Shown here piece by piece: positions 34,782 to 44,400 of a DNA stretch of 64,000 bases. The position numbers were made by a program, and so were the translations under genes. How positions within the stretch are numbered: position 1 is the first letter of the stretch; each line of letters begins with the position of its first letter. Under the pieces are notes generated by a model. The model ran no database searches, was not told the origin of the DNA, and was given only the letters and a program-made list of their open reading frames with translations. The DNA comes from Cytophagales bacterium (lineage in GTDB: Bacteria; Bacteroidota; Bacteroidia; Cytophagales; UBA9547), in NCBI GenBank assembly GCA_013297755.1, contig JAAFIH010000007.1, positions 1 to 64,000 of the forward strand, given 5' to 3'.

Positions 34782-34817
34782 TCTTTTTGCTTTTTAGAAT
34801 CCTACAAACAAGTATGC

Positions 34818-35243
34818 TTATAATTCTACGTTTTTATTTCTTGTTCCTTCTTGATAAATAGCTCTTAATTTAGCAGACATTAGATATTCTTTTTCATAAA
34901 ACTCAAAAAGATAATCTTTCTTTGAAAATTTTGAGTTCAAAAAAGAATTTACAGTCTGTTCAATATCAAAATCAGTGTTTTTATCGATAAATCCTTTGAT
35001 TACAGTTGCCCAAAATATGGTTATCGTTTCATGATAGCCACTAGTGGCTGAATTTTCTGTTTTATGAAATTTGTTAAGCAAAATTATACCAGATTTTATT
35101 TTGCAAATTGCTTCATAAAACTCAAATTTTTTGACGTAATAGATAGCAACAATCAAATGTGCTTGATGAGTCCAATGGTGTTTTTCAAGCCTTTGAGCAT
35201 CAAATTCTTCCATAATTTTGAGAATTTTAGTGTTTGAAATCAT
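34818..35243 (-). CDS. conserved hypothetical protein (WTHxAHL family)
   Basis: This 141-aa protein appears all-helical, with conserved-looking features EKHHWTHQAHLIVAIYY, NSATSGYHETITIFW and DYLFEFYEKEYLMS. I recall similar small proteins with a WTHxxHL and GYHETIT signature as widespread but uncharacterised. The histidines suggest a metal- or cofactor-binding site. It overlaps the stop of the PIN-domain gene by 4 bp (ATGA), so it is translated with that toxin gene, but relatives exist outside toxin-antitoxin loci and the link may be fortuitous. Confidence 0.65.
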   Translation of the reverse strand: MISNTKILKIMEEFDAQRLEKHHWTHQAHLIVAIYYVKKFEFYEAICKIKSGIILLNKFHKTENSATSGYHETITIFWATVIKGFIDKNTDFDIEQTVNSFLNSKFSKKDYLFEFYEKEYLMSAKLRAIYQEGTRNKNVEL

Positions 35244-35650
35244 TTTTTGAGTTTCAAATATTCGTTTGCTGAATACACTAGAATCGGTAAACCTATAAAA
35301 TCTTTTTTATTTCTAGTAATTATCAATTCAATATTACTATTTGTAGCTGTGAAAAACTGAATGGCATCTTCAAAATCAGTAATAGATGAATTTATTGCAA
35401 GAGATAAAATATTATCATCAAGTGGTAAAATATTTACCAATTCTTTAAAATTTGAAAGCACTTTTCTTGCTTCCATTTTTAAATGTTTTTGTAAAATATA
35501 ATGTATATTTGCTATAGTTAAAGCTGAAACATATAATTCTATTTGTTTCTCATTAGCTAGTGTAAATAACTCTTGGGCATCAATATAAAAATTTTCTCGT
35601 TTCTGTAGTAAATCTAAAACTATATTGGTATCGACAAAAACTCTATCCAT
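35240..35650 (-). CDS. PIN-domain ribonuclease, VapC-like toxin
   Basis: This 136-aa PIN protein has the acidic residues expected for a Mg-dependent RNase: Asp7 and Asn9 in FVDTNIVLDLL, Asp13, then a DFEDAIQF pair and a TRNKKDF strand near the C-terminus. VapC-type toxins cleave tRNA or rRNA and are held by a neighbouring antitoxin. The gene begins directly after the stop of a 99-aa upstream gene and overlaps the following gene by 4 bp. Type II toxin-antitoxin organisation is therefore likely. Confidence 0.85.
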   Translation of the reverse strand: MDRVFVDTNIVLDLLQKRENFYIDAQELFTLANEKQIELYVSALTIANIHYILQKHLKMEARKVLSNFKELVNILPLDDNILSLAINSSITDFEDAIQFFTATNSNIELIITRNKKDFIGLPILVYSANEYLKLKK

Positions 35651-35950
35651 TTATGAATGTTTTTTCGTTAAATATTCATAGTAATCATCTTCTAAATCTT
35701 TTTCATTAGGGATAACACCAGTCAATTTTTCAACCAAGGGGCTAATTTTAGGAAACTTATTAGCTTTTTCAATGTCAATATCTAATTTATTTGCCGGTAA
35801 TTTTGTTTTTTCTACATAGATAGATTCATTTATATCTTGAGTAATTTCCTCATCTATATAAAAAAGTGCATTAACTTTTTTGCCAATATAACTTTTAGGA
35901 AAATTTATATTCACATTTGAACTATCAGGAATAAGCGTAGTTTTATACAT
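35651..35950 (-). CDS. predicted antitoxin of the PIN pair
   Basis: This 99-aa protein starts MYKTTLIPDSSNVNINFPKS followed by YIGKKVNALFYIDEE, a beta-rich N-terminal part like small antitoxins that bind DNA as dimers. An extended acidic C-terminal half (KLTGVIPNEKDLEDDYYEYL) could wrap the PIN toxin. The start at 35950 is preferred over an upstream ATG at 35998, whose extra residues do not look like the family. It abuts the PIN gene with no gap. The assignment rests mainly on position and size. Confidence 0.7.
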   Translation of the reverse strand: MYKTTLIPDSSNVNINFPKSYIGKKVNALFYIDEEITQDINESIYVEKTKLPANKLDIDIEKANKFPKISPLVEKLTGVIPNEKDLEDDYYEYLTKKHS

Positions 35951-36016
35951 GATTTTATTTTTTTCGCCTAGTTTTATAAGATTAATAAACAATATCACAA
36001 ATTATTTCTTTTAATC

Positions 36017-36069
36017 CAAATCCCTACCCCACATTTATCCCTAAGTTCTTTCAATTGAGCTTCGTTGAT
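36017..36069 (-). repeat. copy (B) of the aspS 3' end
   Basis: Positions 36023-36069 match 37415-37460, the end of aspS, over about 47 bp with four substitutions and one inserted base. The last 23 bp (coding INEAQLK) are identical. The insertion shifts the frame, so it is not a functional terminus. It abuts the stop codon of the lipoprotein gene at 36069 and precedes the PIN antitoxin operon. Confidence 0.88.
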
Positions 36070-36812
36070 TAGTTTTCTAACTTCGAATTAATCTTTAAAA
36101 TTATTTTTTCTATTACATCTTTATATGAATTTGAAAGACATTCTGTCATGTTTGTTCCAAAATCTTTTAACAATTTGGAATCATCTTTATAGTTTTTAAC
36201 AATAAAGTCTGTTTTATTACTAGAAACCAACGTATCAGAAAACACCAACTGGTCGTTTTTAGAAAGCGTATATACTACTTTTAAATTTGCTTTTGATGCC
36301 CCACATGATTTGTTATAATTGTAAGAATACGCTAATATTAAAAACAAAAACATGCCATCACTTTGAAACAAACCAGATGTTGATATCTCACTAATTTTAA
36401 CCTTTAATTGATACTTATTCGTATTTTCAGAAAAATCATTTACTTTAAAATCAGCACTTCTTTCAGCTTCTTTTACAAATAAGTTTTGGAATGATTGTAT
36501 TGGATTTTGTTTAAAAGATTCCTTGCCCAAACTACAATATTTAGTATTGCCCCAAGCTGAAAAAAGTATAAATGGTAGGCAATATTTAGAGATATTTTTT
36601 ACCTGATTGTTATTGCTTAAACCTATTGCAGTATCTAAATCTAATTGAATACTAACATTTTTTTTTACAGAATTTAATTTTGAATCTGAAATATAATTTA
36701 AGTTAAATTTATTGTTACCTAATTTTCTTAATACATAATTGTTGGTAGAACAAGAGCATAAAATCATTACAATTAAAACTATGCCATGTTTTAAAACTTT
36801 ATTAATCTTCAT
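36069..36812 (-). CDS. lipoprotein of unknown function
   Basis: This 247-aa protein has a lipobox, IVMILCSCSTN, at about residues 14-24. The mature part is strand-rich and lacks a family signature I can name. It includes SIQLDLDTAIGLSNNN, KYQLKVKISEISTSGLF and a C-terminal helix EKIILKINSKLEN. The pattern of a 'SADFKVNDF' segment and a long strand pair suggests an envelope-stress or assembly-type lipoprotein, but this is guesswork. It overlaps the preceding lipoprotein gene by 11 bp, and both lie downstream of aspS between its real 3' end and copy B. Confidence 0.6.
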   Translation of the reverse strand: MKINKVLKHGIVLIVMILCSCSTNNYVLRKLGNNKFNLNYISDSKLNSVKKNVSIQLDLDTAIGLSNNNQVKNISKYCLPFILFSAWGNTKYCSLGKESFKQNPIQSFQNLFVKEAERSADFKVNDFSENTNKYQLKVKISEISTSGLFQSDGMFLFLILAYSYNYNKSCGASKANLKVVYTLSKNDQLVFSDTLVSSNKTDFIVKNYKDDSKLLKDFGTNMTECLSNSYKDVIEKIILKINSKLEN

Positions 36813-37401
36813 ATCTTATTATTTTAATTCTTTTATTTATTAATTCTTTTATTATTTTATCATCAGTTTTATCCATTAACTTCTGATAAATAGCTATTTT
36901 TTGTTCAAAATTACTGTTTTCTTTGGATATTTCATACGCAATATCTGCACATAAAAATTCATAAAAATAATGATATTCTAAAATATTGAGTCCTTTCAAT
37001 ATTTGATTTGCTTTTAAATAATCTTTTTTAGAAAAAAAATATAATCCCAAAATAAAACGCTCTGAATCACTTTCTTTTGATTTTAATTCGGTTTCATAAT
37101 TGATTTTTTTTGAAAAAACCATTTCACTAATTGCCGCAGAAATTTTTTCATTTTCATCTTTTGCTTCTAAAATTACTTTTTTAAAATCTATACCTTTTGG
37201 GATAGAGTTATTTAAAACATAGTAGAATTTTAGACTATTTGTTATATCGTTATTGCTCAGTTGCGTCTCTTTTTCATATTTTGATTTTGAAACTAGTAAA
37301 TAATTTGCGTTTTTACCCAAATATAAATTGCTGCTACAAGACAATAACAATATAAAAAATGTTAAATATAAATAAAATATTATTACTTTTGTCATTTTCA
37401 T
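36802..37401 (-). CDS. lipoprotein of unknown function
   Basis: This 199-aa protein begins with a signal peptide and lipobox (FFILLLSCSSN). The mature chain is mostly alpha-helical, with KKDYLKANQILKGLNILEYH and YEFLCADIAYEISKEN resembling degenerate tetratricopeptide repeats. It starts 14 bp after the aspS stop codon, so it is likely transcribed with aspS. It overlaps the next lipoprotein gene by 11 bp, and the two probably act together in the envelope. Confidence 0.6.
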   Translation of the reverse strand: MKMTKVIIFYLYLTFFILLLSCSSNLYLGKNANYLLVSKSKYEKETQLSNNDITNSLKFYYVLNNSIPKGIDFKKVILEAKDENEKISAAISEMVFSKKINYETELKSKESDSERFILGLYFFSKKDYLKANQILKGLNILEYHYFYEFLCADIAYEISKENSNFEQKIAIYQKLMDKTDDKIIKELINKRIKIIRYED

Positions 37402-37415
37402 TTTCCCTTTACATC

Positions 37416-39179
37416 CTACCTCACATGTATCCCCAACTCTTTCAATTGAGCTTCGTTGATGGTGCTTGGCGAATCTATCATTACATCTTTTCCTGCATTG
37501 TTTTTAGGGAAAGCTATAAAATCTCTGATAGAATCTACGCCACCAAAAAGCGAACAAAGCCTATCGAAACCAAAAGCCAAGCCTCCATGTGGTGGTGCTC
37601 CATACTCGAAGGCATCCATCAAAAATCCAAATTGTTTTTTGGCTTCTTCTGGGCTAAATCCTAAAATGCCAAACATTTTGGCTTGCAATTCTCGGTCGTG
37701 GATACGAATACTGCCACCACCAATTTCTACACCATTGATGACCATATCATAAGCATTGGCTCGCACTGCTCCCAAATCAGTGTCTAACAAATGAATGTCT
37801 TCAGGTTTGGGAGAAGTAAATGGATGGTGCATGGCATACCAGCGTCCGTCTTCTTCGTTGTGCTCAAAAGCTGGGAAGTCAATTACCCAAAGTACTGCAT
37901 ATTTATTTCTATCTCTCAAGCCTAGTCTTGTGCCCATTTCTAAACGCAATTCGCACAAATGTTTACGAGCTTTGCTGTCATCGCCACAAACAATAAGCAT
38001 CAAATCGCCTTTTTGGGCTTTCATGGCAGAAGCCCATTTTTGCAAATCTTCTTGGTTATAAAATTTATCAACCGAAGATTTTATGCTGCCATCTTCTTCC
38101 ATACGAGCATAAATCAATCCTTTGGCTCCAATTTGAGGTCTTTTGAGCCATTCAGTGAGTTCATCCATTTGTTTGCGAGTGTAAGAAGCACATCCTTTGG
38201 CACAAATGCCAAGCACAGTTTCGGCAGCATCAAATACTTGAAAATCTTTGCCTGAAACTAAGTCTATATTTTCTTTTTTTACTTTCAAAGGCACAAATTC
38301 CATCCCAAAACGAGTGTCAGGTTTGTCAGAACCATACAAACGAGCGGCATCTGCAAAGGTCATTCTTGGGAATTTGCCCAAATCTATATTTTTGGTTTGT
38401 TTGAAAAGATGCACAATCAAGCCTTCAAACATATTTAAAATATCTTCTTGCTCAATAAAACTCATTTCGCAATCAATTTGCGTAAACTCTGGTTGCCTAT
38501 CTGCACGCAAATCTTCATCTCTAAAGCATTTTACAATCTGAAAATAACGATCAAAACCAGAAACCATGAGCAATTGCTTAAAAGTTTGTGGCGATTGTGG
38601 CAAAGCATAAAACTCACCTGGGTGCATACGACTTGGCACCACAAAATCTCTAGCTCCCTCTGGGGTAGATTTTATCAAAACTGGCGTTTCTACTTCCAAA
38701 AATCCATTTCCATCCATGTATTTTCGTACTTCTTGTGCCAATTTATGACGAAGAATCAAAGCATTTCTTACTGGATTTCTTCTCAAATCTAGGTAACGAT
38801 ATTTCATTCTGATATCATCGCCACCATCTGTTTCGTCTTCTATGGTAAAAGGCGGCAATTTTGAGGCATTTAATATTTCTAATGTTGAAAGTGCTATTTC
38901 TACATCACCAGTGGCTATTTTATCATTTTTGGCCCTACGTTCTTGTACTGTCCCTATGGCTTTTATGACAAACTCACGACCTAGTTTTCGGGCAGTTTCT
39001 ATCACAGAGGCATCTACTTTTCCTTCTTCGATAAGCAATTGTGATATGCCATATCTGTCTCTTATATCAATCCAAATCAAAGCACCTTTGTCTCTGATTG
39101 TTTGTACCCAGCCACAAAGGGTTACTGTTTTACCTGCGTCTGAAATTCGTAATTCGCCTGCTGTATGTGTTCTTAACAT
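37416..39179 (-). CDS. aspS: aspartyl-tRNA synthetase
   Basis: This class II synthetase charges tRNA-Asp. It is 587 aa, the normal bacterial size. An N-terminal OB-fold anticodon domain starts [11 protein letters not shown] and [20 protein letters not shown]. Motif 2 lies around [19 protein letters not shown], the GAD insertion domain occupies the middle, and motif 3 is [10 protein letters not shown]. The C-terminus ends LKELGIHVR. Its 3' end recurs in degenerate form at 36017-36069 and 34741-34781, flanking accessory gene blocks. An OLD-like gene lies 32 bp upstream on the same strand. Confidence 0.97.
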   Translation of the reverse strand: MLRTHTAGELRISDAGKTVTLCGWVQTIRDKGALIWIDIRDRYGISQLLIEEGKVDASVIETARKLGREFVIKAIGTVQERRAKNDKIATGDVEIALSTLEILNASKLPPFTIEDETDGGDDIRMKYRYLDLRRNPVRNALILRHKLAQEVRKYMDGNGFLEVETPVLIKSTPEGARDFVVPSRMHPGEFYALPQSPQTFKQLLMVSGFDRYFQIVKCFRDEDLRADRQPEFTQIDCEMSFIEQEDILNMFEGLIVHLFKQTKNIDLGKFPRMTFADAARLYGSDKPDTRFGMEFVPLKVKKENIDLVSGKDFQVFDAAETVLGICAKGCASYTRKQMDELTEWLKRPQIGAKGLIYARMEEDGSIKSSVDKFYNQEDLQKWASAMKAQKGDLMLIVCGDDSKARKHLCELRLEMGTRLGLRDRNKYAVLWVIDFPAFEHNEEDGRWYAMHHPFTSPKPEDIHLLDTDLGAVRANAYDMVINGVEIGGGSIRIHDRELQAKMFGILGFSPEEAKKQFGFLMDAFEYGAPPHGGLAFGFDRLCSLFGGVDSIRDFIAFPKNNAGKDVMIDSPSTINEAQLKELGIHVR

Positions 39180-39211
39180 GTTGTAATAAATTAATGATTT
39201 ATATAGTAATT

Positions 39212-41002
39212 CTATTTTAAATATTTCTGAATTAAATCTAGTTTTTCTTTGACTTCTATCGGTATAGATTCTAGGTAAACTATGATTTTATAAAATTCTG
39301 ATTTTGACAATAGTATTGGCTCTGATTGCAATAATGCATATTTTTTTAATACATTTTCTAGTAGTTGGCTCATTTTATGATTTACAGCTAGATTTTCTAT
39401 CTGAATATTTTGCAAATTTGGTTTTAGCTCTTTTAACTCATTTAGGGCATTTATATTGCCATTTAATATGGGTAAAATCAACTCTACTTCAATACATTTT
39501 TTCAAAATTTCAATTTTGTCGTTTATAAAAAGCCCTCCTCCATATTTTAAAATTAATTCATTTTTAACGAAAGCAATAATTGTAGCTGGAGTTATAAAAT
39601 AATTTTCTAATTCATATCTTTTCCAATAAAAAACACCTAATTGGTTGTCAATTTCATCTGATTTATGTTGATTATCACCATCAAATATTGCAAAACCTTT
39701 AAATTCAGGGACAGTTTTTTTTATGGCATAAAAATGATTTTTAAAATTACTAAAATTTCCTGATTTTCGTTCTAATTCATTTTCTAAACTATTTTCTGGG
39801 TTTACATTTTGAGTGTAAAAAAAGTGTAATCTTTCGTTAAAAATTTCTAAAACTGGATGTTGAAATTTTTGAGCAAATGCTTTTAGCATGTCTTTATCAG
39901 AAGTTCCTTCTACGTATAAAATGTGTGGGTTTATTTTTGCTTTATAATAATGTTCTAACCCATAGTTCACTAAACTGTTTCTGATGAATTTGAAGTCGTT
40001 TGTGTCTGAAATTTCTTGTACTTTACCATCAGAAATAAAAACCACATTATTTGCTTCATTCAAAACAACTTCTGAGTGGGTAACTAATATGATTTGACAT
40101 TCATATTTATGAGCTACATCTTTAAGAATACTAAAAATTTGTGTTTGTCTAAGTATTTCCAAATGAGCATCAGGCTCATCTATCATCAAAACAGAATTTT
40201 TATTAGACAATAAATAAGCTAAAACTAACAACATTTGTTGTTGTCCTCTCCCAGCGAGAGTAATATCCAAATCATAATCTGTTTTTTTGTTTTTTTCAGT
40301 ATAATTATACAAAACTTCTATGACTCCAGTAGCCCTCACAAAAGGTTTTTCAAGAGTAATAGCAAAAATAACAGACATTAATTTTACCAAATATTCCCAT
40401 TCTTCAGGGTTTTTGGTAAATAAATGGTAGCAAATATTTCGTAATACATTTGCGGTTTGTCCTATGCCTATTTGTGTACGAATGGCATCTTCTTGAAAAA
40501 TAAATTCTTTTTCTCCAATACCAGACATTTGATAAAGTAAATTTATTTTAAGATTATGGGCAAATTCCATCAATCCTTCTTGAGCAAAGCTTTCGTCAGT
40601 TGGTTGACAATACATCAAATCTGGGCTATGATATCTAAAAATCATACCCAACTCTACTAATTTATTTTCAAAAAATAGCCCAACTTTGAGTGTCAATCCA
40701 ATATAATCATTCTTATTTTGCCTCACTTTAGTGTTGTTCCAAAAATAACGTGCTTCTTTTATTGGAACTTGTGCAATTTCTAATCTATTGAGAGCTACTG
40801 CTTTATCAGATTTACTTTTTGTGTTTTTCTTTTTTTCAAACCATATTTTTACAGCCCAATTCCATAATGCAAGTGCTTGAATAGCAGTAGTTTTTCCAGA
40901 ATTATTGGCTCCAATAAGAACAGTAGGATTAGAAAAATTAATAATTACCTCATCTCCAAAAACTTTGAAATTTTGAATTTTAATGTAATGAATGTGTTTC
41001 AT
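39212..41002 (-). CDS. OLD-family AAA ATPase fused to a TOPRIM nuclease-like domain
   Basis: This 596-aa protein has an ABC/SMC-type ATPase: Walker [12 protein letters not shown] (29-39), signature-like [16 protein letters not shown], Walker [13 protein letters not shown] and the H-loop VTHSEVVL. The C-terminal TOPRIM domain follows, with [14 protein letters not shown] and FAIFDGDNQ carrying the metal-binding acidic residues, then [10 protein letters not shown]. This is OLD-nuclease architecture, known from phage P2 Old and from defence systems such as Gabija GajA and PARIS-type proteins. No UvrD-like GajB or other partner is adjacent, so it is a solitary class 1-like OLD. It begins 32 bp before aspS with no gene in front. 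Confidence 0.87.
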   Translation of the reverse strand: MKHIHYIKIQNFKVFGDEVIINFSNPTVLIGANNSGKTTAIQALALWNWAVKIWFEKKKNTKSKSDKAVALNRLEIAQVPIKEARYFWNNTKVRQNKNDYIGLTLKVGLFFENKLVELGMIFRYHSPDLMYCQPTDESFAQEGLMEFAHNLKINLLYQMSGIGEKEFIFQEDAIRTQIGIGQTANVLRNICYHLFTKNPEEWEYLVKLMSVIFAITLEKPFVRATGVIEVLYNYTEKNKKTDYDLDITLAGRGQQQMLLVLAYLLSNKNSVLMIDEPDAHLEILRQTQIFSILKDVAHKYECQIILVTHSEVVLNEANNVVFISDGKVQEISDTNDFKFIRNSLVNYGLEHYYKAKINPHILYVEGTSDKDMLKAFAQKFQHPVLEIFNERLHFFYTQNVNPENSLENELERKSGNFSNFKNHFYAIKKTVPEFKGFAIFDGDNQHKSDEIDNQLGVFYWKRYELENYFITPATIIAFVKNELILKYGGGLFINDKIEILKKCIEVELILPILNGNINALNELKELKPNLQNIQIENLAVNHKMSQLLENVLKKYALLQSEPILLSKSEFYKIIVYLESIPIEVKEKLDLIQKYLK

Positions 41003-41401
41003 ATTGATTTAATCAAAACCAGTTGGGGCGCTCTCTAAAAAAATTGATAATTAAAAAGAATAATTCAGCTTTGATATACATTTTGTGCATCAATATTTTT
41101 AATTTTGAAATTTTACAAAACTACTAAATAGAAATTACAAAATGATACATTGTTTTAGGTTTTTAAAATCATTTTTTGAAATCTTAAAATAAATATTCTA
41201 TTAACAATGTGTAAAATGTAGACTTATTACTAAAATTTTGCATTTCTACAAATGAATGATTCGAAATTTATTTCAATTAAAATATGATATTTTTTTTATA
41301 TTCTTACTAAATAAATATTTTTTTATTTTTTTTTAAAAAAAATATTAAAAAAATTATAATTATTATGCAAATATTTATATAAATTTGTAAAAAAACATCT
41401 T
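41003..41401 (+). other. divergent intergenic region before the giant BACON protein gene
   Basis: About 400 bp of very AT-rich DNA between divergent genes. It contains no reading frame. It must hold promoters for both sides; one -7 element is listed separately. Confidence 0.5.
41380..41387 (+). promoter_or_regulatory. -7 promoter element of the BACON-repeat gene (TAAATTTG)
   Basis: TAAATTTG fits the TAnnTTTG consensus and lies 14 bp before the ATG at 41402, giving a very short leader. Confidence 0.5.
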
Positions 41402-44400
41402 ATGAAAAATTTAACAACTAAATTTATCTTTTTTATTGTTGCAGCCGTAACACTAAATCTGAATGCACAAGTAATTACAGTAAATGGCATTTTACTTCCA
41501 TCTAGTAATAATGCAAGTGGGCACATAGCCGAAGAGTTACTCATAGGTGGGCCGTCAAGTGACTTTATGAATTTAACTTTTCCATTTCCACAGGCTACCT
41601 CTTGTCCTGGTACTTCAATTCCTTCTCGCACATTGAATCAAGAAATTGATACTTATGGAAAAGTAATTTTACTTGTAACCTCTCCTAGCGACTGCCCATA
41701 TTGTCAAAATGCAGCAGAAGCCGCCAACGCAGCCATTATAGCTCGCTTACCCAATATTAGATTGTGGTATGCAGCAAGTAAATTAGGTGGACAGACCTCA
41801 GATTGTAATGAAATAAATATGCAAAAAAGCAATAGTAGATATCCTTTTTTATCTTTTGCAAATTTTACTTTCATGGAGGCTTACTGGTGGGACAATACTA
41901 TTGGTAGACCTCATTCAAATGATAATAATACTGCTTATCTTATGGGGCCTGGTATGCCCTCTTCTTATAGAATCATTGATCCAGTTGCTAGAAAAGTGGT
42001 TGATTATGGCTATTTTTTAGATGTAAGTGCCCTAGATGCAGCCATTGCCAATAATTTTAACCCAGGTGGTAGTGTATCGCTTTCTACCAATAATTTATCT
42101 TTTGCAGCTTCTGCTAGTGGCATCAATTTTTCGATTACAAGTACTGGTACTTGGACAATTTCTGACAATGCTTCATGGCTGTTTACAAGTACTACTTCTG
42201 GCTCAGGTACTAGAGTTGTAACTGCCACTGTTTCTCCAAATCTAAGTATAAATACTAGAAATGCTGTTATTACTATAACCAGTGGTAGTGTATCAAAAAC
42301 TATTAATGTAAGTCAACAAGGTGCTACACCTATTTTTAATGTAAATCCTTTATCATTATCTTTTGCCTCTGCAAGTGGCCTCAGAGCTGTTATTTCTGTT
42401 ACAAGTAATATGCCTTGGTCAGCAAGTGGAAATCCATCTTGGATTACATTAAACACTACTTCTGGTGTTTCTTCTGCTGTCATTACAGTTACATCTGGAA
42501 TCAACATAAATGTAGCTTCTCGAACAGGAAGCATCAGTTTTGCGGCTGGTATTTTTTCTGCAACTACAAATATTACCCAAACTGGTGCTGCTGCAATTTT
42601 AGATGTGCACACAACTACTGCTTCTAGTTTGCAGGTTGGCGGCAGTACAAATGTGTCTGTTACAAGTAATATCAGTTGGGTTGCAAGCAAATCTGCCAGT
42701 TGGCTCAGCTTGGGTGCTACCAATGGTACTGGCAATGGGGTAGTTGCCTTAATAACTGCTGCCAATCCTACATTTGTAACAAGATCAACTATTTTTACAA
42801 TAAGTGGTGGTGCTTTCAGCAGATTAATTACTATCACACAACAAGCTTTGACACCATCGTTGAGTGTTAATTCTACTTCAGAAACATTTACAGCTTCTGC
42901 AAGTCAAAAAAACATGACTGTAACTAGTAATCTTGTTTGGTCTGTATCAAAAAATGCAAGTTGGATAACTCTAAATCCTACCACTGGTGCCAATAATGGC
43001 AGTTTTGATATTTCAGTAATGGTAAATACATCTACCACAGGACGTAGTTCTGTAATAACATTGAGTGGTGAGGGTTTGAACAGGCTCATTACAGTAACTC
43101 AAGCTGGGGCAGCCGAAATACTAACTCCTAATTTGTTTAATTTGGTTTATAATTCAGGTGGTTCGACAAAATTAGTTTCCATTACAAGTAATATAAATTG
43201 GGTGGTTGTTGCAAGTGCAGCTTGGATAAAACCTAATATTTCTAATGGTGCTATTGGCGTTACCGAAATGTCAATTTTGGCCGATCCAAATGTTTCTTTA
43301 TCTCCTAGAAATGGCAGTTTGACAGTTTCTGGAGGTGCTCTTAAACAAATTATTAATGTTGGTCAGAATGGAGCTTCTGCAGTTATTACACTAAGTTCCT
43401 CTAATTTATTAATGCCTTCTGCTGCTAGTTTTCAAACCATAACTATTACTACCAATTCGTTTTGGAATCTGACAGTACCTAGCAATTGGCTATCAGCAAG
43501 TCAGGTAAGTGGAAATGGAAACGCTGTTGTTACTATAAATTCTCAGTTAAATGCTAGCACAAATTCACGTTCTCAATTACTTGTTTTTAGTGTGCCTGGT
43601 TCTATGCAATCTGTACTTGTAAATCAAGAAGGTGCAGTTCCAGCTTTATCAACTAACGTACCTGGATTTAGCACATCCTCAGCAGGTGGAACTCAAAATA
43701 TCAATGTTTCGAGCAACACAAACTGGCTTGTTTCGAGCTCAGATACTTGGATTGTAATAAGCACTACCTCAGGCTCTGGAAATCAAACAGTTGCTGTAAA
43801 TGTACTTTCTAATAATAGTATTAATAAAAAAATTGGTCAAATTACTTTTAGTTATGGGTCTGCAAATACTAAAATAGTAAATGTAACTATTGCAGGAGCT
43901 ACTCCAGTACTTAATGTGTCTAACAATTCTTTATTATCAAATAGCAATGCAAATTCTTTTAATATAAATATTTTGTCTAATATAAGTTGGATAGTAACAG
44001 CATCTGATACTTGGATTACTTCTAATGTAAGCTCTGGATCTGCAAACGCAGTAGTAAACATTGGTACTACCGAAAACAATACCGTAAACCCAAGAATAGG
44101 TACAATAACAGTGTCTGGCAATGCAATTAACCAATTCATTTCAATTACGCAAACTGGCCTTAACAAAGTACTTACTGTTTCGAGTTCTAACTTAGTTTTG
44201 GGTTCTACCAGTAGTACTCAAAATCTAAATATTACAAGTAATATATCTTGGATTGTAGAAAAAAGTGAAAATTGGCTTAGCACCAACCTGACCACAGGAC
44301 AAGGAAATGCAGTTTTAGAAATAAGCTATTTATCAAATCCTACAAATATTGCTCGTAATTCTACAATAACCTTATCTGGAAATGGATTGAAAACTATGGT

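Noticed and set aside
42010-44166. Several antisense open frames across the BACON-repeat gene
   Set aside because: They mirror the Thr/Ser/Val-rich repeats in other frames and disappear at repeat boundaries; no independent signal supports them.
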